Assembly (NCBI GenBank): GCA_004123355.1
Contig: SCHM01000009.1
Coordinates: 62,001-126,000, forward strand
Reading direction: 5' to 3'
DNA: 64,000 nucleotides
DNA from: Amphirosellinia nigrospora
Taxonomy: Eukaryota; Ascomycota; Sordariomycetes; Xylariales; Xylariaceae
Part shown: positions 50,084-60,959 of the stretch, piece after piece
Layout: every line of letters begins with the position of its first letter
How positions within the stretch are numbered: position 1 is the first letter of the stretch
The notes under the pieces: generated by a model
The model's input: the letters and a program-made list of their open reading frames with translations, nothing else
What the model was told of the DNA's origin: nothing
The model's database searches: none
Position numbers and translations under genes: made by a program

Positions 50084-51634
50084 CTAGGAAAGCAATCCTT
50101 CAAGCCTCAGAATTGGGGCGTCCCATACTATCTCCAAGGTCGATAGCAGTGAATGCTCTGGCGTTATGACCCGTTGAAGACAAAATCTTTCGTCAGCCGC
50201 TGCAAGTAGAGCTTTCCACTCACTCAGATATCGACAGCGGGCGTTGAAATTAGCTCCGATAGCCATATCAATTGCTCTGCATCACTTGTCAGCAATCTCG
50301 ACTGTTCCGAAAGTAAAGGCCATCGGACCTCACCTCATTTCACGGTCTCTCCAGAGCGGAACGGCGCCAGGTTCCGGCATGACGATTTCCATTAGCAAGA
50401 TTTTGGCACCAGGTCGGAGGACGGGAACTTGTGCTCGTAGAATCTTGAGAGCATCTTTATCATTTCGAATCTGAATGACTAGGCGCAAGAGATAAACATC
50501 GGCTTGGAAGGATTGGGGCTCAAAGACGTCGTGGGCCTTGAATTCGATACGATTTTCCAAATCAACAGGCACCTCTGTTTCCGCACCGGCGATGACCTTG
50601 CCCATATCTTGAACAAGAAATTTGAGATTTCCAAAGCGCTTCGTCAGCACTGCGGCAACATCACCTCGCTGTCCACCAACCTGGCAGACAAAAGCTTCGC
50701 CTAGAGAGGCCCAGTCATATAGCTCGACGACGTCTGCAGCGGCCCAGCCATCAAAGTGATCATGGGCGTCGATTCCACCCTTGAGACGTATCGCTCGTGC
50801 ATGATCCGCGGCAATTAGTTCAAATGCGGACTTGTCGGAGTTGTTCGCAAGAGAAAAGCCCTATGAAGATTAGTCTCCACAATAAGAAATGTAGAAGGCA
50901 GCGCGATAAAGGCTAAGCACTCACAGTATGGTTGGGCTCTTGCGATGATGGCCACTTCTGAATGGCGTCTAGAAACTGCGGTAGATCCCCTACGTCAGTC
51001 CATCCATATAATTAAGTCTCGCCCGGGTTGATAGGCTGAGAAGCGTACCCTAGTAGCTGCAGGCCAGCCTTCTCGGGCGCCAAAGCCCACAAAGTCCTTT
51101 ATGGATGGTTCGACGAAGTACCTGGACAATTTCGTATGTGCCACCATGCCAGACTCGGGCTCATAGAAGATACGCCTGGCTATCGCGTGCCTGAGCAGGC
51201 GCCGGACAAGTGATTCATCCAGGCCCGTTGCTTAGCAATCTCTCCAAATGAGATCTGGCCTCCAAGAGGAACGACATTGGCGAAGCCAAATCGGCTTATG
51301 GCGTCGATGCCGACTGTGTCTGTAGTCTTGGAACATCAGCTTTGATGTTGCTCTCATATTGCTCTCTTTCCATTGAGGGGCCCTGGGCTCTTACGGCACA
51401 AAATCTGAAGATTAGGCGAACTGGTTCCATGAGAAGCTCATGAAGCTCGGTAGTCGCGTCAAGCACGGCATCCTGGAGGTGGGCGGTATTGTCTGGCAGC
51501 CGCTCAGGGCTATCCACAGTGAACGATGGTGATGGCACACCCTGAGCTGATAGAACCTCCTGGAGCTGTGAAACAGACTCGCTAATCTTGGCAGCCAACT
51601 CGATGATTCGGGGGCTCGTAGTTGAAGATTCCAT
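50084..51634 (-). CDS. O-methyltransferase 3 (subfamily I)
   Basis: The start is the ATG at 51634 (MESSTTSPRIIELAAKISES; an upstream in-frame ATG lies at 51643). Exon 1 ends in RLIFRFCA and an intron starting GTAAGA joins it in phase to TDTVGIDAISRFGFANVVPL. Next come GEIAKQ, then LDESLVRRLLRHAIARRIFY (after a single-base frame change near 51236), FLDAIQKWPSSQEPNHT, an intron starting GTGAGT near 50925, GFSLANNSDKSAFELIA, the SAM region VCQVGGQRGDVAAVLTKRF, IEFKAHDVFEPQSFQADVYL, and GAKILLMEIVMPEPGAVP. The last intron (GTGAGG to TGCAG) leads to a C-terminal exon ending in APILRLEGLLS. It is a paralogue of methyltransferases 1 and 6. The SAM motif I acid is Gln here, which could weaken cofactor binding. 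It is divergent from methyltransferase 4. Confidence 0.85.
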
Positions 51635-52355
51635 GATTTTCAATATAAAGTCAGAAGAAGATGTTCAAGTCACATATCAGTACAGAGAGCTGAGGCGAGA
51701 GGAATGGTCGTTTCGTCGTTGAGCGACTGTTGCAGGATTGAACTCTTCGAAAATTCGAGGGCATGCCCTGGTACCCATGATATCTAGAGGCAAGCTCAGG
51801 GGTTTGCTTACCCTTCAGCTGGTTAGTTTTCCACACTACATGGAGTAAGTAAGGTTGTTCGGTAAGGTCGCCCGCTAAGGTCCACGCAGGAGGCGTACGG
51901 GTGAGGATTTGTGTGGATGACCCCTGACCCATGCACTCACCCCGCACCAGAATTAGCTATAGAGGCAGGATGCGGGTGATAAGCAAGCATTTGTGTGGCG
52001 CATTTTGGAATATTTGGCCGGTGCAATCCCGTCTTGGCTGGCTGCACGTTCTTCGAGCTGAATTATACAGGACTCATTTTCTAAGACTAGTATGGGACCT
52101 ATCGCGTCACGTCATCAAGCAGATCGAACTTTAGTACCTGCCTAATCCCTAATTGGTACATTGGACTACTAAGAGGTAGGTATAGAATACACTCATGTCA
52201 TTGCTGTCAGATTATACTGTACTACCAGCGTTGCCATATACACCACCTTGCCACTGAGACGTATTTATTTGCTGACACTTAAGTTTGACCTCTCTTTTTC
52301 GGGCTTATCTGTATTTTGTCAACTCAGACTCGTCCATTTATTGGTGCACATCAAA
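51635..52355. promoter_or_regulatory. Shared divergent promoter of methyltransferases 3 and 4
   Basis: 720 bp separate two head-to-head start codons. The half-site word agtacctg occurs near 52130; the same word forms half of the 16-bp palindrome found twice in the other divergent methyltransferase promoter (62461-63374). The regulatory role is inferred from position only. Confidence 0.35.
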
Positions 52356-53950
52356 ATGGAATGGACGGCGGCTCAATACGAAGAACTCGCACAACAAATT
52401 GAATCTATCTTGCAGGACCCGGAAGCCCCCCATGTCAATATTCCTGACGAAAAAATTCGCCGCCGTCTTGCAGACGGTGTTCGTAAACTCAGCATCCTTC
52501 TGGAGGAGCCGAGACACACCATGAGCAGACTTGAGCACGTGGTAATTACTTAGGAACTCCTTCTCTATCGAAAGTAGACTCCCTGACTCGGTTCTGACCT
52601 TGACCAGCACTTTCAGCTCCCACTGGCCATCATCGGCGCCGAAACAGGGGTATTTGCCGCTCTGGCAGCCGAGGTTCGACCTTTCACCAGCGCGGAGCTT
52701 TCACAGAAGACTGGTGTGGCTTTAAGCCTCCTGAGTATGCCTCTCTTTTCCTTTCGTCCTGGAAGCTGAACCAGGAGTGTTAAGAGTGTTTAGAAAGGCT
52801 TCTACGTTACTACCAAGCCCTTGACATGGTATACCAAGTCGGCAATGATGCGTTCCAAGCCAGCAACGTAACGCGGGTTGTAAGTGACGAAGGCCATGCC
52901 GATGCCCTTCGATTCGCGTAAATAATAGTCGCTTTCCCAAATTTCATGAGCAACGCTGACAAACGGTGATAGGCAAAAGATTATGGGCCCCCCGTTGTCA
53001 GTCTTCCTGACTTACTCCAGTCCATCGGATACAAAGACCCACTGGCATCATGCCCACAGCTCTGTCTAAGGCTCACAATACGGAAAAGCATGCCTACTCG
53101 TGGCTTGGGGAGAACCCGTGGGCATTGAAGCTCACTCTTGCGTACATGAAGGTTCAGTTTGAAGGTAGACCGTTATTTTTCGACATCTTGGACTTCCAGG
53201 CCCGCTTTGGCACGGACTCCACGGACTCCACGATTCTGTTCGTCGACATTGGCGGTTCGACCGGCTCTCAATCTCGTGAATTCCGGCAGCGATACCCAAG
53301 CCTCGCTGGAAGGGTCATCATACAAGACCGACCAGAGATTGTGCAGAAAGCCAGGTCAGCGCTAGCAAGCGCTACAAACATTGAACTGGAGGAGTATGAT
53401 ATCTTTACGCCTGAGCCAATTAAAGGTAATATTCACTCAAAAGCTTTGCATATTATTAGAGCATGATTAGTTGACACCCGCACCACTCTTCTCAGGAGCA
53501 CGCGCCTACTATATGCGCAAGATCTTGCACTCGTTCGCAGATGAAGAGTGCTTGGAAATATTAGCAAACGTAAAGGCGGGCCTGAATGAACAGTCAGTCA
53601 TCATGATCGACGAGACTGTCCTGCCGGAACGGGATGCTAGACCAAGAGCGGCTCAGCATGATATAGAGGTGATGATGAGTGTTGGCAAGTACCCCCCATT
53701 TCAAAATTCATACTTTGCTACTTCTCCAACGCCTTATAACCCAACTGTGTATCCCTGCGACTTAGTGTATGCTATGTACACGGCACGGAACGCTTACAGC
53801 GTTAGCACGCTAACTTATGAATCTATAGGTGCAAAAGAGCGCACAAAGGCTGAGTGGGAACAGATGCTTAATGAGGCAGGATTTAAGCTGCACGAAGTGG
53901 TAACATATGACGCAGACTACTATGAATGTTTGATCATTGCAGGCCTTTGA
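52356..53950 (+). CDS. O-methyltransferase 4 (subfamily II)
   Basis: The start is the ATG at 52356 (MEWTAAQYEELAQQIESILQ). The intron at 52542-52607 precedes HFQLPLAIIGAETGVFAALA. The next intron (GTATGC to GTTTAG, about 52736-52796) joins in phase to LLRYYQALDMVYQVGNDAFQ. The catalytic domain has ILFVDIGGSTGSQSREFRQR (SAM motif I), GRVIIQDRPEIV, an intron near 53428-53496, then ARAYYMRKILHSFADEE with the catalytic-type His, and SVIMIDETVLPER. A GC-AG intron at 53685-53828 (GCAAGT to CTATAG, 144 nt, stop-free) is supported by the GT-AG intron at the same place in methyltransferase 5. The tail ends YYECLIIAGL at 53950. A frame problem near 52920-53045 remains unsolved. Plant- and fungal-type phenol O-methyltransferases share this layout. 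Confidence 0.85.
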
Positions 53951-54053
53951 ATGCTAGGCAGGGAATTTGCCCGCTCTCAGGTTTCAAGTCTATATCATGT
54001 CATAAATCATGACAAGATTATCATCACTTGCTTGTTGCACGTAGTCGTATCAT

Positions 54054-54083
54054 TAGAGAGAGAGAGAGGGAGAGAGAGAGAGA
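54054..54083. repeat. (GA)n microsatellite
   Basis: About 30 bp of alternating ag with a single ggg interruption, in the gap between methyltransferase 4 and the C2H2/JmjC-like gene. Confidence 0.9.
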
Positions 54084-54150
54084 TTGACTCACGAATAATC
54101 GAAACTCGTATTTAGTTTCAAAAGGCATTGTACAAAACTTGCATCAAGTG

Positions 54151-55426
54151 TCAGACTGCGTCAACCACCTGTGGGTATGCCGGCCCATGTCTATGGCATA
54201 TCGAACACGTCTTATCGAGCTTGGACCTCAGTACTCTGAAATATTTGGGGCGAAGTCTTGAAATCTCAGCATACCGACCACACAGTAGTGTCGTAGCTTC
54301 TGTCCGGCGCTCTCCTTGTTCCCTCAGACTCATGAGCACAGCCCGCAGAAAGACCGAGCAGTCACCACCCATCCCGGTTCTTGTCATGCCCTTTTCCAAA
54401 TCGCGACTGAGGCTGCGATCCCTGTACATGCCGAGGTGGTAAATGGTGCCTAATGTAAATCCACCGGAGAGGGTATAAGTACTGTGTATACAGCCTGGCG
54501 GAGGTAATGGCTTGGTCCTCAGTCTGAATGCAAAATGGCCACCTTCAAGATGACTTTCCAGGTCAAGAAACATGGTGTGAGATGAGTACACATCTTCAAA
54601 TCTCTTGTAATTATGTTTCGTTGGGGGTAAAGTGCCCAAAGCTTTATACAACCACCATAAAGCAAAGTGATGACATTCAACCCGTGATCTAATTTCATTA
54701 CCTCAGTGATTGTATTTCAGAGAATTAGATTTAGGCTTACCAATATGAAGGTCGACGCCGGCAAATTGCGGGGTGATATTTCTCTGTGATGAAGAGTCTT
54801 CGTAGATCTCGAAGGACATTCGCTCTGGGACCTTCACTTCTGCGCACTGGGTGTGTATGTTGATAGCACATAGAGCAGATGCTACGTCGGGTTGATCTAA
54901 CTGGCTTAAAACTGTATGAATGGTGCATTTTCGAGGGGCGCCCATGGTTTTCTACGGCAATAGATCTTGGTTTTGGATTTGTCAAAGTGGTGAAGCATAT
55001 CAACCTTGTACTCATCCGTAGAGGAGGGCATTCTGCCCCAGCACTCTACCGCCGGCATTAATCTTGGTGCAGGAAGACCTAACTGAGCCCAAGACATCTC
55101 ACCTGAATCAAGTGTTGATAGTCCGCCGACCCTGGCGATTTCTCGCCTGTAGGCCGATGCCAGTTGTCTCAGCGGCTCTTCGGCTGTGTTCATGAAGTCG
55201 GAGAAGAGTAGGTATGACTGTGACCGCAATTGTGACTGCGATGCAGTCTTCTCCAAGTGTTTGGGCTTTGATATGCCTTGCCGTTTGCACTGCGAACGGA
55301 AGTATTGCATTGAGCACATTCCTTCTGATCGGAGTCACGATGCTTATTGGCATGGCGCGAAAAGTTAGAACTGGAGATAGACTTTCCACATACTTGACAA
55401 GACTTGACGGGATTGCCAGACTGCAT
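54151..55426 (-). CDS. C2H2 zinc finger plus JmjC-like cupin protein, possible cluster regulator
   Basis: I choose the ATG at 55426 because a stop lies just upstream in frame and the protein then opens with a C2H2 finger, VKSCQVCGKSISSSNFSRH, followed by a second Cys pair (ECAQC). A helical middle holds QSYLLFSDFMNTAEEPLRQL. The C-terminal part looks like the JmjC-like fold: ITPQFAGVDLHI, then across an in-phase intron (GTAAGC to AATTAG, about 54740-54687) DHGLNVITLLYGGCIKLWAL, PPTKHNYKRFED, LESHLEGGHFAFRL, and PPPGCIHSTYTLSGGF. The HxDH pattern and the later His fit a metal-binding cupin. Such proteins could bind DNA and act on chromatin in the nucleus; this is inference. Two or three single-base frame changes are present (near 55270, 54925 and 54630). 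It ends in YPQVVDAV at 54151. Confidence 0.6.
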
Positions 55427-56090
55427 TCGTCATGCACAGAGGTACACATAGTCACAAAAGCTGCCATGAAATAGTGATTAGACTTAGGAGCTGGAGAGAG
55501 GGCTAGCAGAAGAGGAGAAAAAAGGGATGATGAAAATGATAAGTTAAGAGAGAAGGAAGACGAGTAGGAGGACGAAGAAGACGAGTGGGAAGACGAGTGG
55601 GAAGACATGTATATCGGTGGGATGGGATGCTCTAATTGGCTGTCATCTTGCAGGAGCTGAAGTCACAGACGGCCCAATGGCCTAACAGCGACACTCCGAA
55701 GAAGCACTTACGACCAACTGCATCTGTACCTACACTAGCGCGATGGGGGGTTCAGCGGAGACAGTCACGGTGCGAAAAAAAGTCTCAGGACATAGAGCAT
55801 CTCCTAAATGATTATTTACAAAACGGTCTCAAACCAAGTACATCTCAGCGCTTCAATACTCCCAATTTCTAACCATCTCCACGCCTGCCATACAACCACC
55901 TTTACAGACCTTTGCATACAAGGATTATGCATAGTAGCAAGCGTCAAGTTGCACGATGTCGACTTTTTGCACTGATGTTGAGAGACTTAAATCTATCATT
56001 AATAGCAAATGGCTTAATTTTTATGATATCCGCTTACGCAGGTGAGTCCCAATGTCACAGTATTGATTTATCAGTGAGGAAAAGTAAGTC
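55427..56090. other. Intergenic stretch
   Basis: No gene supported. Antisense Ser-rich and Glu-rich frames around 55500-55610 reflect a purine-rich tract (repeated gaagacgag). Confidence 0.5.
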
Positions 56091-57052
56091 TCACCGCTCC
56101 TTCTCTCGTTCCAAGAACTCTCTCCAGGTTGTCAACGGCACAGTAGCCTGAGTTCCTCCAGATCAACATAATCCGATGTGTGACGCAGCTTTGTGTGAGT
56201 TAGAGAACCCACTCGAGTTAGCCTGGGCCTCGACTTCTTCATCAGTCAGGAAGAGCGCTCTAACCGAACCCGGTTGGCCTGCAGCTTCGGCGAGCAGGTC
56301 AAGATATCTTGCACGCGCATCTGGTCACTGGCTAGGCCGATAGCACGGCCGTGAAAATCAGCGGGATCCTGGAACGCCGCCGCAGCAAACTTGGCAATGT
56401 CGACATGATCCACGATGGGTAGTGTGTCGGCGTCATGGAAGTAGTCCAGCTGCGCTTATCGCGTATTTCAGCATATCGCTGACCTTGGGCTCGACGAAGT
56501 TAGCCATGAAGAAGGTTTGGCCGCAGGAAGGTGAAGTGCTCGAATCCGCAGTCTTCCACTGACTGCTCGATTGCCTTCTTGTTGATCATATGCTTCTCCA
56601 TGTATGATCCAGGATACACGCCTATGTCTGAATTAAGCATCGAGACGCCTAGCGTGGTAGAGGACACAACCTGCTTTACGCCAACCTCCTTGGCGATCTT
56701 CAGGATGTCTCGACACTGGAAGTAGACAGTAAGCCGACATGAACAAGTTGAACTCTTGCTGCTTTCAATGACGACGAACCTGGCGAAGCTCGCAGCTGAG
56801 GTCCTCCCAATTGATAGTGAGGCACAGGAACAGCTTATCACACCCTTTAATGCTTGCTCTGAGAACCTCAAGATTGTCCCAATCACACTCATGGAAACGG
56901 ACACCAATGCTCTTCATGGCTACGGCAGCCTGGGAGTTTAGATCACGTGTCGTCGCATGCACATTCCAACCAATCTCTCGGAGCCTCCTAGACAGGGCGC
57001 CTCCTTGGAAACCAGTCGCGCTGCAGACAAACACTGAGTGCTCCGAGGTAGC
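56091..57052 (-). CDS. NmrA-like NAD(P)-binding protein
   Basis: The start is the ATG at 57052 (MATSEHSVFVCSATGFQGGA; another Met lies two codons upstream). The Rossmann dinucleotide loop reads VCSATGFQGGALSRRLREIG. Then follow VHATTRDLNSQAAVAMKSIG, FHECDWDNLEVLRASIKGCD and KLFLCLTINWED. An intron near 56780-56715 leads to CRDILKIAKEVGVKQVVSST, KKAIEQSVEDCGFEHFTFLR, FFMANFVEPKVSDMLKYAIS, TLPIVDHVDIAKFAAAAFQD, VRALFLTDEEVEAQANSSGF and TTWREFLEREKER, ending at 56091. The family contains redox sensors and atypical short-chain reductases acting in the cytosol. In a biosynthetic cluster a tailoring reductase is the likelier role. The 3' half carries about three or four frame changes and one stop, so activity is doubtful unless these are sequence errors. 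It is divergent from the MFS gene. Confidence 0.75.
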
Positions 57053-58223
57053 CATGATCAAAGCTTCTTTCTGAATGCCAAACTATGTCGACGAATGGTA
57101 GATGAAGAGCAGATACGCACTTGGGACTGGTCACTACGGTGGACGACAACTTCTGTCGAAAGCTTCCGTCGGATCGTACCTAAAGGCTAGGTACCTGGTC
57201 GTCAGCTGACTGTCTGTCTTCGAGGCTACCTGCATAACTCTGAATGCAACGTGAAGGATTTATGCGAAGGACTCGGATGCGCCATTATGCTAGAACGTAT
57301 GGGCAGTGGGGTGGTCGTGCCTGGGCACCTACTACGTGCTAGCTCTATTAATACAAGACTCAAGCAGAAGCTTAACAGCCAGCACCCGTATCATCACAAT
57401 ACTTTGGTTACATGTTTATCCATATTTTTCCAACCGGCATAGCCTGAAGCGAGGGAGGGTCGTAACGCCATCGAAATGGAGGCATCTGATTGAGTAGGAA
57501 TAGGTATCGATGTGCATTGTCCGCATCGCGAGAACTACTACCCAGTAAGTAGCGGTGTACTTAACAAATAGCAAAAAAGAAGGTGACAAACGATATCGCG
57601 ACTCTTGACGTCGCAGCGTCACAATCGTTAGGGCAGATGCTGTAAGATTCCATGTAACGACCCATGCATATTGAGGATTCGAGGGGCAGCGGAGAACGCA
57701 CTGCGTGTGTGCATACTCAGTAATACATGTAAGTAGGTCCTGTATGGTACTTGCATGATACTTGCAGCTTTCGCATGCCCTTTATTCCAAGGATCATCTG
57801 GCATACTAGTATGTCAACCTCTATCACACGAGTTCTGCATGTTGCATGATAGATGGCCTATACAAGTCCTGTAGATTAGCAGATTTTCACGGCGATCAGT
57901 CCAGATTGGACATTCTGAATGCAACTCAAGCTGGAATGCTGTAATTAGGCTGGAGCTGATCATTGATTCTACACCACCCGTGCGTGCACGTACTTATCTC
58001 ATGTCGGTCTGTTTTCAATACTACCCTCCTAAACCAACAGGCGAATGAGGACCGTTTTGATGCAGGGATTCGTGGCAAGTTGCGTTTCCCATCAGAACCG
58101 ACAGCCCTAGGCTGGCTGGCCGACTTCTCGAGCCCTAGCTCTCCCTCTTCTAAACTCAAGTCTCGTTTCTCTCTATCTCAGCATCTCACGCCGCTAGTAC
58201 TGCTAGTGGCGCCAAAATCCACG
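57053..58223. other. Divergent intergenic region, NmrA-like / MFS
   Basis: 1.2 kb between divergent starts, no gene supported. An in-frame extension of the MFS frame upstream to 57963 exists but lacks transporter-like sequence. Confidence 0.5.
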
Positions 58224-60440
58224 ATGGCTGCACCCCAGTCCCTTAAGCACGATTCCTCTTCTGGGCTCGCTCCTTCGCCTGAAGCTGTCCCTCCGCTCGT
58301 CGACAGTACGGATGCCGACGCGAGCAGAGATCCGGCTGCCATTGAGCCGAAACCCGATCCCGAGTACGTGACCGGCGTCAAGCTTGCCATCATTGTAGCC
58401 ACCGTCGGGTTTGCCAGCTTCCTCATACTCTTAGATCTCATGATCGTCAGCACGGTATGGCTACATCTTTGAATTTTGAGCTTGTCACATAACCTGACTG
58501 TGCGACTCAGGCCGTTCCGAAAATCACTGATGATTTCATTCCCTCGGCGATGTTGGCTGGTACGCCAGTGCCTATCAGTTTGGAAGGTAGGTTTGGTCCA
58601 TCCGCATTTGCACACGCCCAACCGTCTCACATTGCTGGCTGCTATTGAAGTGCGTCACCACAGCCATTGACAGGGAAAATATACAAGTACTTCAACACAA
58701 AAGTTCGTATAGAAACTTGCGACCCCCTATGTTTCGAGTCCTGTCTGATCGTATCTCAACAGTGGACCTTTTTAGTCTTTTTTGCCGTGTTTGAGATCGG
58801 CTCCGTCATTTGCGGTGCTGCCAATTCATCAGCCGTCTTCATTGTTGGTCGGTTCATCGCGGGCTTTGGTGGTGCGGGTGTCGCTACCGGCACTATCGCT
58901 ATAGTATCAAACAGCGCGCCTCTTGAAAAGAGAGCAGGTGAGCGAGATCGATTGATCACAACATCTGACGAGGTATTGACGCGTAAACTTGGCTAGGACT
59001 GTTGGGTTTCACGTTGGGCTGTGAGTTCCGGCATAACTCCTGATACAACTGGATATGACTCGTGCTCACTGGCAAATCAACAGTTAATCTCCTTGGAATC
59101 GTTCTAGGGCCTCTCATCGGAGGCGCTTTCACGTCTTACGTTACCTGGCGTTGGTGTACGCTTGCCGCTTTATCTTACCCAGCTTTTCGAACCATTGGCT
59201 AAGTAATTACCGATACCAGGTTTCTATATCAACCTACCCATCGGCGCGGTAGCAGCGCTCTCCATATTTGTCCTACGAGTTCCTGAACCGATAATCAAAC
59301 CGAAAGCTCTATCGCTACTGCCGAGGCTGCATCACCATCTCGATCTCGTTGGTTTTATTCTCTTCGCGCCCGCGATCTTGCAACTACTTCTCGCTCTTCA
59401 ATTTGGCGGCCAGGTCTATCCATGGAATTCCTCTCAGGTAATCGGCCTCTTTGTGGGCGCGGTTGCCACCTTAGCCGTCTGGTTCTTATGGAATCGATAT
59501 CGCGGTGAGGATGCCATGTTGCCCCGCGCATTGATCCGCCGGAAAAATGTCTTGGCTGCTGCCTTGTACAACGCCTCCCAGACGTCAGCGCTTTACGCAG
59601 CAATTTATTACCTCCCGATCTATTTTCAAGCTGTCAAGGGAGCGAGCGCAGTACTGAGTGGCGTATATCTTCTTCCATTGATCCTGTTTCAGCTCGTATG
59701 TGCTGGCGCCTCAGGCGGCGTGTGTAAGTTGAAGAGCATCTATTCATAAAATAGTTGCTGTCGGTATTGACATTTAATTTAGTACAAAAGATAGGCTATA
59801 CTATTCCTATAACTCTCTTCGCTTCAGTCTTCCTCTCCACTGGAACAGGTCTTCTCTCCCTCCTTCAACCCAGCACTTCGACTGCCCGTTGGGTGGGATT
59901 CCAGATTCTTGTAGGCGTTGGCTTTGGGTCAGGGCTGCAAATGGCATGTATTATTTGTTCAGCAAAAAAACCTCTCTACTGCATAGTTCTGACTTCTTCT
60001 CCGAATACTAGCCTATTATCGCTGTACAAGCCGCGATGGAGGGCGAGGAGCTGGCCTCTGGTATCGCTTTTATGGTCTTTGCCCAGGCGATCGGTCCAGC
60101 CATTGCGAATACCCTCTACAACGTGATATTTCTCGCGAGCTTACCGGCGCAAATCGCCGAATTTGCGCCGCACGCGGACGCCGAAGCTATTATTGATGCC
60201 GGTGCTTCCGGATTCCGCTCCATCGTCTCGCCTGAAGACCTGAACGGTGTAGAGGTCGCATACTCAAACAGCTTGGGCCGGATCTACTACTTAGCAGTGG
60301 CCTTTGCGGCGCTTTGTGGGATTGCCTCGTGGGGAATGGGATGGAATGACTTGCGAAAGAAAGAGGTGGATGTTACAGAAGCCAAAACTGACAGCACAGG
60401 TGCTGATGGCCGAGTAGAGGAGGTTAAGGAGGCAGTTTGA
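58224..60440 (+). CDS. MFS drug:H+ antiporter, DHA2 (14-TM) type
   Basis: I take the ATG at 58224 ([14 protein letters not shown]), which starts a Ser/Pro-rich cytosolic tail before the first membrane helix ([20 protein letters not shown]). Motif text: [56 protein letters not shown] (near 58820), [56 protein letters not shown], and the last helices to [20 protein letters not shown]. At least seven short introns are visible (58456-58510, 58587-58650, 58703-58762 and others near 58940, 59020, 59160 and 59724), all with usable splice sites. It exports small molecules across the plasma membrane using the proton gradient; in this cluster the cargo is probably the final product. One single-base frame change lies near 58537. 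It ends at 60440. Confidence 0.9.
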
Positions 60441-60959
60441 GGTTAAGGTTTGCCCTTCTGAATGTTCCCAAGCTCTTTGAGCTTGACTGCGCATTCTGAG
60501 TTTCTTGGAGCAAATTGTTTAGAGACGAAGAAAGTTAGCTCGTCAGTTGTAAACCATAGCCAAAGGCACGACATTTATTTCACTCTTTTTTACCTACATA
60601 TAATTATTTAATAATAAAGCTTATAATTTACCTCCCGTTGTTTGGTTTCGTTTACACCTATTTCCACGCTATTTGTGGGAAACAACCAACATCGCTAACC
60701 AGATTACAGTCTCCTATGTCATTGACCTCTCAGCAACTTCGGCGAATTGCTTCTTGCTAGTAGGACAAAATGATGTGTACTGCGACAATTGAACCAGTCT
60801 TTCGTCGACTCTTTAGATATAGGAGGTACTACTCACAGAATGAATAACTAGGGGTTGAGGCATGATTCTTATTTGATTGACAACAATACCTCTTGGTTGA
60901 CTTTCCGGACCATTCTCCAGGGTCTATCGGGCGTGCCAGTTGGTCGCAAATACACACGG

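Noticed and set aside
53685-53828. Reading methyltransferase 4 straight through this stretch as coding
   Set aside because: The paralogue at 61 kb is spliced at the same point and the family motif on each side is contiguous after splicing; retention remains possible as an isoform.
55108-55608. Ser-rich 166-codon minus frame (MSSHSSSHSS...) as a separate protein
   Set aside because: It arises from a purine-rich repetitive tract and overlaps the C2H2 finger in another frame; the finger frame is the better supported one.
57963-58223. N-terminal extension of the MFS protein
   Set aside because: The frame is open, but the upstream text lacks transporter character and a normal cytosolic tail begins at the ATG at 58224.
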